From Argonema galeatum A003/A1 (GTDB lineage Bacteria > Cyanobacteriota > Cyanobacteriia > Cyanobacteriales > Aerosakkonemataceae): a DNA stretch of 64,000 bases. Made by a program: the position numbers and the translations under genes. Below, piece by piece: positions 1-10,700 of the stretch (its first letter is position 1; the number at the start of each line of letters is the position of its first letter). The stretch spans positions 62,001-126,000 of the forward strand of contig NZ_JAIQZM010000007.1 of assembly GCF_023333595.1 (NCBI RefSeq). The letters are read 5' to 3'. Below the pieces are notes generated by a model. The model made no database searches. It saw only the letters and a list, made by a program, of their open reading frames with translations, and was not told the DNA's origin.

Positions 1-22
1 GTAGTAGTTAGGCAATGCCGAC

Positions 23-52
23 AGAAGAAGAGTGCGATCGCACTCTTCTTCT
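23..52. repeat. Perfect 30-bp palindrome centred on HIP1
   Basis: The two 15-base arms are exact reverse complements and the centre is GCGATCGC. It lies just upstream of the first operon. It could be a bidirectional terminator hairpin for a gene left of the window or simply an extended HIP1 site; no T-tract proves termination. Confidence 0.7.
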
Positions 53-129
53 CCTAAGTAAAAATAGCATATTGACTTTTGTTCGCTTTTGATGGTTGAA
101 TGAGAATAACATCAGCCAAAATCTACTAG

Positions 130-3111
130 ATGGTAAACATTTTAGAACCGGGTGACAGCGAGCTAGTTTCCGTAGACTACACAGATCTGCTGCAAAAAAT
201 TTTACAAACTTTAAGAGGTCAGAACCCGTTTCGCATCGCAGAAAACGGTCAGCGGTTGGCGATCGATATTGATGCTGTAGCCAGTCATGTCGCTTCTTTA
301 CCGATCCAAAATCCTCTGTCATCTCCTAATGGCGTTCGTTCTGCTACCATCAATTTTAGTCCGGGATTCCGAGACAACTTTCCCAATAAGATTCGAGAAA
401 TAAGAGATTGTTTGACACAGCTATTAGAATCTAGTTTGGGATCGAATCGCTCAATTGAGGAGTTTGTTAACGGGTTAGTTACTCCTTTGGAATCTTTCCA
501 GGGAAATCCAACTGGTTTGGGTTTGACTTATACTTTTAACAGACCTTCTCCTAATTTACAGAAGCAGAAACTTTGTTTGGATAGCAACCGTCCCGGTAGT
601 GCTTCCCTGCTGAAATTTCACAAACTTACTATTACGGTACGGGAGATAGATCGATTTCCAGAATATTTGAAAGAAGGATTGGAAAATCATATCGATCGCC
701 AAGTTACTTTTGAAAGAGAATCCCACCGGAAAGAACTGCACGATACTATTCAAGAGCGGATAGAAGACGAGTATTCTGACTTCAATCGCCTGAAGCGAAT
801 TGTAGACACAGAAACACTGGGAAAACTTAAGAAAGAAGCAAAAATAAGGTATTTGGAATATCTCCGAGATAACATCGAAACCAAAGATAGCGTTGGCTTT
901 ATTTATCTTCAAGATTTGATTCGCCGTCTTAGACTAATAGAAGATTTTATTAACCAGGACAAAGCCGATAGTTATTACGATGTAAACTATGCTAATTCGA
1001 CGATTAATTACAAAGATGAGTTTTCGCGATCGGAAGTATTAGACTCCCTTCCCATCATTCCCATCGTAACAGGTAACTTGGGAGAAAGTACAGACATTAA
1101 CGAGGGAGAGCGCAAATTTATTTTTGGCCTCAAAATGAAGTTTGGCAATCCAGTTGAAGCACACAAAGGTCTAGAAGTTTTTGACTACAATCTCAATCTA
1201 ATCGATCCAGATAGTGCTGAGCATCGTCACGAACTTGAAAGAAAACCAAACTTCGGATCAAAAATATTAAAACTTGCCTTTTTGTACTTCTTTGTATTTG
1301 CTTGCAATAACCCCAACGTAGATGGTTATAATCCTAATGACGATTTAAATTATAACCCTATCATCCCTTTTAAAAAAATATTACCAGATCTACAGGGTAA
1401 TAACGAGGAAATAAAAAAGAGACGTTTGAAGGCTATTTGGCGAGGCTTAAATGAATATAAAATCCGAGAAAAAATAAAGGTACTAAGGGAGTTGCTGAGA
1501 GAATTTATCAAGAATCAGACTATTTTGCCAACCCGAACTTATCCGGTTCAGATTAGTGTAAGAAGAGGTATCCTGGAAACAGACGAAAATAAAATTTTCA
1601 ACGATATTTTCTTCAGAGAAGTTGTACAACGCAATCCGAAAGAATGTCTGAGATATATTTCTATTGGTAAAGTCCACGTTGATGAAAATGCTGTCTGTCA
1701 ACTACCTGCAAGTATTGAGATTAAAGACATTCGCTATTTTTCAACAGAAGAACGCCAAGAATTTCGGATGGAATACGACCTCACAGGTGTTAATACTTTG
1801 CCAGTAATGTGGGTTCCCGAAAGTTGTATAAATGCCTATCAAAACCATTTCATGCGAGATCGTAAGTTGTTATTATTTCGCTACGACAACCGACGGTTAG
1901 AGGGAAATGGGTTTAATTCTACTCAAGGTTTTCTTTATCGCTTTACCATCTCTTTATTAGCATATATTTGCCTGAAAATATTGCTAGATGCTGCCAAAAA
2001 AAGGTTGTTTGTTCCGATGGTAAGATTGCACGAGGGAACCCACCAAAACCCCGCACTATCAGAAAAATTCATGGCGCATCTATCTAAAACATTGTGTCAT
2101 CTTGTGAACGAGAAACATCGGTGTAATTCCCAAGGTTTCCGCGTTCAAGATGCTAATCCTTTCAAAGTAAAGAACGGTCTTAGTTCTTTGTATTCGGTAT
2201 TACCTAGAAAGTTTCGCTTCACCGATACCGCAGATACTCCAACCCTCGATAAACTAGCTATTATTATTGTTTCGAGTTTGGAAAGCGACGCCAGGACAGG
2301 TAACAGAAACCGAAAAAATAGAATATCTAATTTGGTAGGAGAAGCAATTGGCGTCACGCGCCAACAGGATGGCGCTATTCGGTTGTATATTATCAAAACT
2401 TTTTCTGATAACTATAGCAATCAACGTTTGTATCACGATCCGCCGATTCTCATAGACACGGTGAACAATCTTTATCAGCAAGGATACCGACACTTTTTGT
2501 ATGTCGCACAAGCACCTTTTACGAGTAACCTGAATATAACTCAAAGTGAGGATGACGATAGCCTATATTTTATGTCACCCAAATTAATCAATAATTTGAA
2601 AGGAAATCGCGACGACATCCAGATATATCCGGTATTTTTTGATAAATACTATGTTCGGAAAGCAGTAGAACCTAAAGCAACTTCTTTTTACATACAGGAT
2701 ACAAAGGAACTCCTCAATGTAGCGAAAGATTCCACCCAACAAGCGGTAGTGTTTTTCAATTTGTTTAATGGGATTAGTGTGGGTAAGGGGGACGATCGAT
2801 TTTACAATGGTGTGATTTCCTACTCGACCCTGTTGAACATTTATCCCGGAATTTTGGATGACAAATACATTCGATCGGGTTTGATTGACGATGATAGTAT
2901 GCTGAAAAACGACATTTTGCAATATCTGACACTTTTTCACTTTTCGCGCTTCGAGAAAACCAGCGACATCAGTTTAAAACTCGACCCTTATGAGAACATT
3001 ATCGGTGAGGAATCTTTTAGCAAGCTATCTGTCTTTAATCACATGAGAGGAGAAGTTGGTTTTAACTCGTTGGCATTTTTGAGCGAAGTTAAGAAAGCAT
3101 TAAACGTATAG
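130..3111 (+). CDS. Large protein of unknown family, partner of downstream helicase
   Basis: I do not recognise this 993-residue protein. It has no signal peptide or clear membrane segment. The middle (about 215-310) is charged and helical. The C-terminal third (about 705-990) alternates strands and helices: a strand at 705-717, a helix then strand ending near HFLYVAQAP (about 788), a strand near VFFNLFNG (about 875) and a helix with FHFSRFEK (about 935). This order is compatible with an RNase H/PIWI-like fold, but that is inference from pattern only and no catalytic tetrad is obvious. The stop is followed after 12 bases by the helicase gene, so the two form an operon. The ATG start lacks a clear Shine-Dalgarno. 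A guide-dependent or nuclease role together with the helicase is possible but unproven. Confidence 0.85.
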   Translation: MVNILEPGDSELVSVDYTDLLQKILQTLRGQNPFRIAENGQRLAIDIDAVASHVASLPIQNPLSSPNGVRSATINFSPGFRDNFPNKIREIRDCLTQLLESSLGSNRSIEEFVNGLVTPLESFQGNPTGLGLTYTFNRPSPNLQKQKLCLDSNRPGSASLLKFHKLTITVREIDRFPEYLKEGLENHIDRQVTFERESHRKELHDTIQERIEDEYSDFNRLKRIVDTETLGKLKKEAKIRYLEYLRDNIETKDSVGFIYLQDLIRRLRLIEDFINQDKADSYYDVNYANSTINYKDEFSRSEVLDSLPIIPIVTGNLGESTDINEGERKFIFGLKMKFGNPVEAHKGLEVFDYNLNLIDPDSAEHRHELERKPNFGSKILKLAFLYFFVFACNNPNVDGYNPNDDLNYNPIIPFKKILPDLQGNNEEIKKRRLKAIWRGLNEYKIREKIKVLRELLREFIKNQTILPTRTYPVQISVRRGILETDENKIFNDIFFREVVQRNPKECLRYISIGKVHVDENAVCQLPASIEIKDIRYFSTEERQEFRMEYDLTGVNTLPVMWVPESCINAYQNHFMRDRKLLLFRYDNRRLEGNGFNSTQGFLYRFTISLLAYICLKILLDAAKKRLFVPMVRLHEGTHQNPALSEKFMAHLSKTLCHLVNEKHRCNSQGFRVQDANPFKVKNGLSSLYSVLPRKFRFTDTADTPTLDKLAIIIVSSLESDARTGNRNRKNRISNLVGEAIGVTRQQDGAIRLYIIKTFSDNYSNQRLYHDPPILIDTVNNLYQQGYRHFLYVAQAPFTSNLNITQSEDDDSLYFMSPKLINNLKGNRDDIQIYPVFFDKYYVRKAVEPKATSFYIQDTKELLNVAKDSTQQAVVFFNLFNGISVGKGDDRFYNGVISYSTLLNIYPGILDDKYIRSGLIDDDSMLKNDILQYLTLFHFSRFEKTSDISLKLDPYENIIGEESFSKLSVFNHMRGEVGFNSLAFLSEVKKALNV

Positions 3112-3117
3112 AAGGAG
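3112..3117 (+). promoter_or_regulatory. Strong ribosome binding site of the helicase gene
   Basis: GAAGGAG directly follows the stop codon of the upstream gene and lies 6-7 bases before the ATG at 3124. It fixes that start and supports co-translation of the two genes from one mRNA. Confidence 0.75.
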
Positions 3118-3123
3118 CGCAAA

Positions 3124-6100
3124 ATGATCGCCGAAAATTTGGGTCGTCTATTTGAAGTTGGTTTCAACATCGGGATTCTTGCTTATATCGAAGAACACAA
3201 AATAAAACATAATTTCGGCAACTTATATCGGCGGGATTTGCAGCATTTTAAATTTGCCGAAATGTTTAAACGGATAGTGAGTGAAGACGGAACAATCAGT
3301 CCGAATAATATCAAAATAATTGAAAAATGGTGTTTATATTTATTGCAGAAGGGTTTTCTGTCTGGATTGAATTTCTTTGGGGAGTACATTAAATCTACTG
3401 GATGGAACGATAGCAAGAAACCGAATATCGAAATTTTGTACTACCAGTGCAGTTTTGGCGATGCTAACAGCATCAAAACATATTCCAAAACTGAAGAACA
3501 AGAATATAGAGAGTTATTGTCGCAGTTTCATAAACCCAATTTCTTGGAGAACCCGGGTTTCTGGACTCGATACCAACAAAAGGGTGAGTTTTTGAAGGCG
3601 GACACCCTGATGTTGTTGCGCCAACGCCAAGAGTTTAGGATTCTCTCAGTAGATTTATCGATATTTTCCGTTAAGTCAGCTGAAGACATCTTGGATTTTG
3701 AAGATAAAGATATGCAGAATCAGCGGCGTTTGTTGGGTCGCGAGATTGGTTATTTGCGCTCAAAAAGTGTTTTTTCTAAGCTGCGGATTGATACTGGCGC
3801 TACTGATGATTTTAGTTTTGCTTTTGCAGCGGATTTAACCAGGTATTTTACTGCTTTTAAGCGGAAGGATAAAGAAAGTGCTAAGTTAATTCAAGCTGGT
3901 TCTTATGCTCACAGTTTTTATCGATTTTTACGCGAAACTGGTATTCTGAATGATGAAGCGTCGCTGGTGTTTAATGTGGTGGGATATAGCGATCGCGGTA
4001 TCAGCGCCATGTCCCTCGGTCCCGAAAACTTAGATGTATTAACTACCTGTTCCCAAATTTACAAAAACGAACCAAAAGAACAGGAGATCGATCGAGCGCG
4101 AAAGGAAGTTTTAAATCTGATCCAACTTAATGCAGGTCGGAGTTTCGACAACGGGAAAACCTTTGTCAAGCAACTACTAGAAATACCCAGCGACACCACA
4201 ACTATTATATCTCATACCGAAAAGATCGATAATTTCAGTTCGACATTAGAACTAAGGGAACCTCACGCTGAAATGATTAAAAAAGCGCTGAATTCCGACA
4301 AAACTTATCTATTTTTAACTGGTAATCCTGGAATTGGTAAAACTACTGCGATCGTAGACTTTCTGAAAGCTCATATCAACGAAGGTTTTCTCTTTTTCTA
4401 CGTCAGTCCCCGGAAACAAGTCAATTTGGATATCATCGAGAAATTCAAAGAATCAGAAACGGGAAAGTTAGATGACGAGATATTTTGCATCAACACCAAT
4501 TCCCAACTTATCGCCGACAACTTTCGGCGCTGTGTCGTAAATTACCAGTCCAACAAACGTCAGGGTGATTTTATCAAAAATCGCGTTAATTTTCTCGACT
4601 CCAGTCAGGAAATTGAACGCCAAGCGTCGCGCCAGCAAGCACTTAACAGAAGAAGTGAAGACGAAATTGTACCTACAAATCGCAGAAGTAAAGGAGTTTT
4701 GTCCAGTCTTTGCGAAGCAATACACGCGGCGATAAAATACGAAATATCCAATAATATTGTCGCGACAGCTTGTATCCAATCTTTAAAAAAGACCGAACAC
4801 GGTGCAAACACCTTAGATCATTTTGAGAATATATTCAAAAGTGCTTATAACAAGCGTGACGGTAAGGTTATTCCTGCGGAGATGAAAAAAATATCGACGC
4901 GAATTAAGCATTTATTCATTATGATAGATGAAATAACTGGCGATGATAGCGGTGTTGATTTTTTGAATGGAATAAATACTATTTTAAATCGTTATAAATT
5001 GATGGATTTACAGCATGGATTTAACACCAAAGTTATTGTAGCAGATGCTTCCATTGTTGACCCAGATGTCATCAATCAACATTTATCGCAAACATCACCA
5101 GAACCAGATAAAATATTCTTTAGGCGTGCGTCTGAAGAGGCGGTGAAGTCGCTTTCGGTGCAGGAATTTGAGTTTAAGCGATCGCCAGCAATTATTATCA
5201 ACGCTAACTCTTATCCAGCAAGCAGTCTAACTATTACATATAAGGTATTCGTTGAATCGGTAAAGTTTGAGGAAGATACTTTTGCTGAGAAAAGAGATAA
5301 CCTAAAAAAGACTGTCCAAACGCAAATTGTTCGGGATATCAACTCTCTCTGGAAACGCGCTGATGCAGGTCAAATTTTAGTATACATCCAAGATAAGCGG
5401 AAATTGCAAGAATTAATTGAAACAATTAAAAAACAGCAGGGAGAGTTTGAGGATAAAAAGGATTATCTGGAGATACACGCTAACCTTTCCGATCGAGATA
5501 AGTCAGAAATACATCAATTCAAAAATCAGGTAAAAGTAATCTTTATGACTTCCTCTGCGAGTCGTGGGTTATCATTTCCCAAGGCGAAACATATATTGGT
5601 ACAAATTCCTCGGTTTCGGGTGGAAAGTAACCTAATGGAAATAATACAGGTTATTTACAGAGGTCGCGGTCAATATATCGAAAATGGGTCAGAAAAAACG
5701 CTGGATGATAAGGAGAAAGAACTGAGTTTTTATTTGTGCGATCGGGCCATCTATTACGCCGACGACAGAGAAATTTCCCTGCGAGAAAGCACTATCAATT
5801 TATTAAATATATTGCTAATTGTCAAAACTTGTGTTATGACGCGAATTCAAGGTTACGGACAAATAGGTAGGGAAAAATTCTTGATGATTCCCATAGGTGG
5901 AAAGTCCGTATCTGCGGCGGGTCAAACATTTAGCGGACAGATGGCTAATTTGATTAAAGATTTGAAAAACGAACACCGCAGGCGTCCCAACCACAAACAA
6001 TTGCAAGAAGTTTATACCAGTTTAGAACAACTGCTAAGTCGCGCCGAGTTTGTATTGAGTTCTAGAAACCCGGTTTCTCCAAGAAACCGGGTTTCGGGGA

Positions 6101-6756
6101 GTTATTCCTATCTGGAGTTACGAGAGTTTTTCAATAGCAAATTTTCCGAATTAATAGCCGATGGTTTTGATAAATTACTGGATTTTGGAAATATAGAACC
6201 GGGTATTATTAATGGTAGCTTGCTAGTCGTACCTATTGCAGATCAAAGGTTAGAAGAAACTTACGAAATGCGGTTGATGGATATAACGAACCACGCCAAC
6301 GAAGAACTGTTGAATAAAATGCTGAAAATTAGCAGCTGTAAGGATTATCCGGGGAGTCTGCCATCAGCCCTCAAAAATGCTATAGAATTAGTAGATAAGG
6401 TTCGCAAATCGAACGACAGAACCCAGTTTTTAGATCTGAACAGTCAGCGCCTCGACCAATATTATGCTTTGCCATTATTTACTTTTATTAGCGGTGAGGC
6501 GATGAGTCAATATTTTGCTGATGAACCGGAAGAACCAGAAGAAGAAAGATTTAGGGAGATTCTTGCTACTTATATTCATCACCTTTATCCAGCAGACAAA
6601 ACTTTGCCTATTGGGTATAAGTATAGAGATTTTCCATTTGTAGTTTTTCGGAGTTATAATTTAGAGGAAATGAGGGAAAAAATTTTTACTGATAAATATC
6701 TATTGACTTCCAATGAGTTGAATGTACTGAATTTGATTCTTTCTAAAGGCGAATAA
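3124..6756 (+). CDS. SF2 helicase-like ATPase with unknown N-terminal domain
   Basis: The 1210-residue protein has a Walker A motif GNPGIGKTT (400-408), a Walker B with DE (602-603, MIDEITGD), a motif V-like SSASRGLSFP (about 809) and a motif VI-like QVIYRGRGQ (842-850). This set fits a DEAD/DEAH or DinG-like superfamily-2 helicase that remodels nucleic acid. The first 390 residues match no family I know; within them D160 and D176-L-S178 sit in a strand-turn-strand setting reminiscent of a PD-(D/E)XK core with the usual lysine replaced, which is weak evidence for a dead nuclease. Residues 981-991 are encoded by a palindromic intergenic repeat, so the gene tolerated an in-frame insertion. It is the second gene of an operon with the 993-residue protein. 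A defence role is inferred from context. Confidence 0.85.
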   Translation: MIAENLGRLFEVGFNIGILAYIEEHKIKHNFGNLYRRDLQHFKFAEMFKRIVSEDGTISPNNIKIIEKWCLYLLQKGFLSGLNFFGEYIKSTGWNDSKKPNIEILYYQCSFGDANSIKTYSKTEEQEYRELLSQFHKPNFLENPGFWTRYQQKGEFLKADTLMLLRQRQEFRILSVDLSIFSVKSAEDILDFEDKDMQNQRRLLGREIGYLRSKSVFSKLRIDTGATDDFSFAFAADLTRYFTAFKRKDKESAKLIQAGSYAHSFYRFLRETGILNDEASLVFNVVGYSDRGISAMSLGPENLDVLTTCSQIYKNEPKEQEIDRARKEVLNLIQLNAGRSFDNGKTFVKQLLEIPSDTTTIISHTEKIDNFSSTLELREPHAEMIKKALNSDKTYLFLTGNPGIGKTTAIVDFLKAHINEGFLFFYVSPRKQVNLDIIEKFKESETGKLDDEIFCINTNSQLIADNFRRCVVNYQSNKRQGDFIKNRVNFLDSSQEIERQASRQQALNRRSEDEIVPTNRRSKGVLSSLCEAIHAAIKYEISNNIVATACIQSLKKTEHGANTLDHFENIFKSAYNKRDGKVIPAEMKKISTRIKHLFIMIDEITGDDSGVDFLNGINTILNRYKLMDLQHGFNTKVIVADASIVDPDVINQHLSQTSPEPDKIFFRRASEEAVKSLSVQEFEFKRSPAIIINANSYPASSLTITYKVFVESVKFEEDTFAEKRDNLKKTVQTQIVRDINSLWKRADAGQILVYIQDKRKLQELIETIKKQQGEFEDKKDYLEIHANLSDRDKSEIHQFKNQVKVIFMTSSASRGLSFPKAKHILVQIPRFRVESNLMEIIQVIYRGRGQYIENGSEKTLDDKEKELSFYLCDRAIYYADDREISLRESTINLLNILLIVKTCVMTRIQGYGQIGREKFLMIPIGGKSVSAAGQTFSGQMANLIKDLKNEHRRRPNHKQLQEVYTSLEQLLSRAEFVLSSRNPVSPRNRVSGSYSYLELREFFNSKFSELIADGFDKLLDFGNIEPGIINGSLLVVPIADQRLEETYEMRLMDITNHANEELLNKMLKISSCKDYPGSLPSALKNAIELVDKVRKSNDRTQFLDLNSQRLDQYYALPLFTFISGEAMSQYFADEPEEPEEERFREILATYIHHLYPADKTLPIGYKYRDFPFVVFRSYNLEEMREKIFTDKYLLTSNELNVLNLILSKGE
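6064..6096. repeat. Palindrome AGAAACCCGGTTTCT family, copy inside helicase gene
   Basis: Arms of about 14 bases flank a short CCA loop. Three other copies lie at 36907, 41436 and 61455. Here it is translated in frame as part of the helicase (about residues 981-991). Confidence 0.9.
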
Positions 6757-6860
6757 AGTATGATGGGTATTGCCGACAAGAGTCAGTTCTATTAAAATCT
6801 TACACCAGCTGATACATCCTGCCTGGGAATTGATGATGCGTTAGCAAATCAATCATTGCT

Positions 6861-7005
6861 GTGTCGCCCACACCCGCCCGGAACTCAAGTTCCGGGCTAA
6901 TAGCGAAAGTCCACTGAAGTGGACTGGAAGAGAATTTCAGTCCTCTTTAGAGGACTTTAGCTATTAGCCTGCGATTTGAATCGCAGGCGGGTGAGGTGAT
7001 AGGCG
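6861..7005 (+). repeat. Composite palindromic element, copy 1
   Basis: Three nested or adjacent hairpins (CGGAACTCAAGTTCCG, GTCCACTGAAGTGGAC, GCGATTTGAATCGC) are flanked by GTGTCGCCCACACCCGCC at one end and GGCGGGTGAGG at the other, so the element has terminal inverted repeats of about 10 bp. A second copy in opposite orientation lies at 61220-61356. No coding capacity. It resembles a non-autonomous mobile element. The rest of 6757-7017 shows nothing else. Confidence 0.75.
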
Positions 7006-7017
7006 TAAGATTTAAAC

Positions 7018-7392
7018 TTAAGTCGAACCAGGTTGTTTTGCTGGTGGAAACTTACAAGTAACCTGAATTTCCAAATTGCTTTCGGCAGTACCTTCAGTAA
7101 TATAAGGAAAGCCTCCTTTAGCGCTCAGCTTCATGCCAAATTTGAGTGTTACCTCCTCAATTTCAGCTGCACCGAAATCTTTAAAGGCACTAAGCGCATA
7201 TATAGCATAGCCCCGAATCATTTGGCGAGCTTCCTGCATCTTGACTAAGGCATCCTCTTTGAAGCCGTAGCCTTTGGCAGGATCGTATTCTTCGTTTTGT
7301 GGAGGGGGAATATCTGCGTTAGACTTGGATTCAACGTATATTTCATACGTTTGATCGCCTTCTTGTATAAGCAAACGTTGTACTTCTGACAT
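7018..7392 (-). CDS. Trypco1 (trypsin-co-occurring domain 1) family protein
   Basis: The 124-residue protein carries the conserved core YALSAFKDFGAAEIEEV and the C-terminal EGTAESNLEIQVTCKFPP typical of the Trypco1 domain, which is known to be linked to proteases and STAND NTPases in bacterial conflict systems. The start is placed at the ATG of MSEVQRLL; the longer frame up to 7500 reads through a GGGGCGAAGCATTCGG palindromic repeat and is not credible. It is divergent from the caspase-STAND gene, with 315 bp between the starts, and probably supplies a regulatory or sensing component for that effector. It has no catalytic motif of its own. Confidence 0.85.
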   Translation of the reverse strand: MSEVQRLLIQEGDQTYEIYVESKSNADIPPPQNEEYDPAKGYGFKEDALVKMQEARQMIRGYAIYALSAFKDFGAAEIEEVTLKFGMKLSAKGGFPYITEGTAESNLEIQVTCKFPPAKQPGST

Positions 7393-7465
7393 CAGGTGCC
7401 TCTGTAAAATTTGTATGCGTTTGATTAAAAAAAGCTGGTTCTTTCGGGTCAAATATGCTGGAGTA

Positions 7466-7556
7466 GGGGCGAAGCATTCGGGCAACAATTTATCACCCAA
7501 AACCTAGATTTTTCGCCCGAATGCTAATGCCTCCGGCACGCTTACGCGAACGCCCC
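7466..7556. repeat. GTAGGGGCGAAGCATTCGG palindromic repeat, interrupted copy
   Basis: The left arm (GTAGGGGCGAAGCATTCGGG) and right arm (CGCCCGAATGC, then CGCCCCTAC) are separated in the right arm by a second repeat containing GGCACGCTTACGCGAACG. Related hairpins lie at 18465-18541, 44757-44823 and 56720-56793. The remainder of the 7393-7707 gap should hold the promoters of the divergent pair, but no clear -10 box stands out. Confidence 0.7.
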
Positions 7557-7707
7557 TACAAACGCCAAATATCCAAAACCCTAACAGTATTGCCTTCAGA
7601 CTGAAATCACCCTAAAAGGTGAACTTACTTCGGTAAGAGGTCTTATAGTTGAGATAACGGCAGAGGGTGCTTGTGAATTAGCTTACATATTAAATGGTTG
7701 GTACTGT

Positions 7708-10700
7708 ATGGCTAAATACGCTCTGGTTATTGGTATTGCTGAATACAAAAATCCGTTGCAGCGTCTCCCAAAGACAACGACGGATGCTGAGGCGGTGGTG
7801 CAGGTACTAAAAAAATATGGCGATTTCCAACAAGTTATCAGACTTCCTGAGCGTTGGAATCAGGAAAAGCAAGATTATGAAATTGCAGCCAAGGCGGTAA
7901 CTGGGAAGGAATTGGGAGAAGCGCTGAGAAATTTTCTGCGGGAACACGCTGTTAGTGACGATTTGCTTATCTATTTTACGGGACATGGGTTCAAAGTATC
8001 AGACAATCTGGGGCAAGAAAAGGGATATTTAGCGTCTTCGGATTGCATAATTCAGACAGATGGAGAGCGAATTGTTGAGATCCAAAATGGAATTGCACTC
8101 GACAGTCTTAATGACTTGATTAGAGCTTCCAATCTCGGAAGTCTGGTGTTATTACTAGATTGCTGTCATAGTGGCTATTTCCTAGAACGCCAATTGGTGG
8201 AACAAAGTCTGACTGCGATTAGTTCCCGAAGAGATTATTATTTGATTACAGCTTGTAGAGGCTCTCAAGAAGCGATCGCATACGATTTCGAGAAGCACGA
8301 TGTCTTCACCGGAGCTTTAATTAACGGGTTAGCGGTAGAAAATGCCGGAAAAGACGGACAAATTAGTGGCGATCGCGTTTTCGATTATATTAGCCGCGCA
8401 CTCAAAGGCTCAAAGCAAGAACCTATACGTATGGGTTGGGGCCGATCGATTACCCTCGTGACTTATCCTAAAAAAGATATACCTACAGTAGAAATTGCTT
8501 TCAATACAGAGAATCCCTATCGAGGATTGTATCCTTTTGAATTAGAGCAAGAAAAATATTTTTGCGGACGAGAACAAGCGATTCGCGCATTGCTCGATCG
8601 GCTTAGCAGCAATCGTTTTATGGCTGTAATTGGGCCATCCGGCTGCGGTAAATCTTCTCTGGTAAAAGCGGGATTGCTACCGCATTTGAAACGCGATCGA
8701 CTCCCCGGAAGCAGTCAGTGGGGAATTGAAACTTTTACCCCCGGAAAATATCCCCTTGGGAAATTAATAGAAATACTCGATCGGCAACATCGGGAAAATC
8801 AACCATTTGTACTTTTCATCGACCAAATGGAAGAGATATTTACCCTCTGCGAAGACGACGCCGAACGACAATCTTTGATCAGTTTAATGGCAGATGAAGC
8901 AACAAAGTCCGATCGAATAACTCGCGTAATTGTAGCAATTCGGACAGACTTTTTAGATAGATGCGCCGCTTATCCAAAAGTTGCCAATCTCATCAATCGA
9001 ACTCAGCCTACAACTTATATGGTTACGCCTCTATCTCGGCAAGAATTAGAGAACGCAATTGAAGAACCAGCATCTTTGCATGGAGTTAAATTTGAGCGGG
9101 GATTAATATCGCAAATCGCTGACGACGTAAACGATCAACCCGGTGCTTTACCTCTATTGCAATATGCTTTGAAAGAATTATGGCGAGTTTGTATTGAAAA
9201 ACCAGACTCACCCGAACCGCGTTTGACTTTGAAAGGTTATAAAGAAATTGGCGGTGTGAAAGGAGCATTAGAAAATAGAGCCAATTTGCTATATCAAAGC
9301 TTTTCCTCAACAGACCAACTTTTTGTGCGTCAAATGTTTATGGAACTGGTGCAATTGGGTGAAGAAAATCTGGTAACTCGTCGCCGCGCCAGTAGGGAAA
9401 AATTAGAAGCAAATGCAGATTCGATAGATCAATTGCGGCGAGTGGTTGGATTGTTAGCAGATCAGCGCTTAATTGTCACCGATGAAGATACAGTAGAAGT
9501 TGCTCACGAAGCGCTTTTAACTGAGTGGAATTTACTGCGTGGTTGGATTGAAGAAAATCGCGAAAATATTCGTTTAAGTCGTTTATTAGAAGCTGAATGT
9601 CGGGAGTGGCAAGAAAGATTTAAGAAATCCGATGAAGCGCTGCTCACAGGTGCTAAATTGGCGATAATTTCGGAGTGGAAAGAGAAGATTCAGCCGAAAC
9701 TTCCTGTTGAAGAATCGGAGTTTTTGCGGAGGAGTTTGGAGAAGCGCGATAAAAAAATTAAAGAGGAATTGGAGCAGCAAAAGCGAATAACCAGGTCTTT
9801 GATCGCGGTAGGAGTTCTTGTAATTTCTATTTTAGGGTTAGGATTACTAGCACAACAACTGCAAGCGAAGAAGAGAGAAAGTGATGCGATCGCTGTTGTT
9901 GCCTTAGTTTCAAAGGCTCAAAAACTTTTTGGAATCAACAAACAGTTGGATTCTTTAATAGCAAGTATTGAAGCTCTAAAATTGATGCAAGCTATCAAAT
10001 CACAAGATGTTTACACCATAAATTTAATGGCATCATTAATCTCTAAAGTATCCGAATTAAATCGATTTGAAAATCAAAATTGCGAATTTACAGATGTAAT
10101 ATTTGCGCCAAATGGAAAGATAATTGCTGCTTCTGATTATAAAAATAAGGTTGTCAAATTTTGGCAAATAAATGGCTTGCCAATGTCACAAGTAATAAAA
10201 GAAAAACAAAAAATTTGGAGTATTATATTTAGCCATGATGGTCAAACAATAGCTTCTGCTGGTGTCGGAGGTAAAATAAATTTTTGGGATGTTAATGGCA
10301 AACATAAAGGAGAGCTTAAAACTAAGGGAGAAATTTATAAAATCCGTTTTGGTTCTGATAGTCAAACAATTGTATCTACCAATATATATGATAAAACAGT
10401 CAATATTTGGCAACTAAGAAATTATAATAATTATTATAGCTATAATAATTATAAGCCTTTATCCTCTTTTAATAACCATAGAGATGCTGTTTATGGGTTA
10501 GCAATTAGCCCAAATGGAGAGCTTATAGCTTCTTCAAGTTGGGATGGAGAAATAAAAGTTTGGCGAATTAATAGCAAAGAAATAGTACATACCTTTAGAC
10601 ATGATACTCCTGTTTTTTCAGTTGATTTTAGCTCAAATGGCGAGTTTCTAGCTTCGGGCAGTAGAGGTGGTAAAGTAAAAGTTTGGAACTTAAAAACTGG

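Noticed and set aside
8-322. Minus-strand open frame at the left edge
   Set aside because: It runs opposite to the strongly supported 993-residue gene and reads through the HIP1 palindrome; no ribosome binding site.
7393-7500. Longer N-terminus for the Trypco1 protein
   Set aside because: The extra residues (GDKLLPECFAPTP) are a translation of the GGGGCGAAGCATTCGG palindrome, and the domain starts normally at MSEVQRLL.
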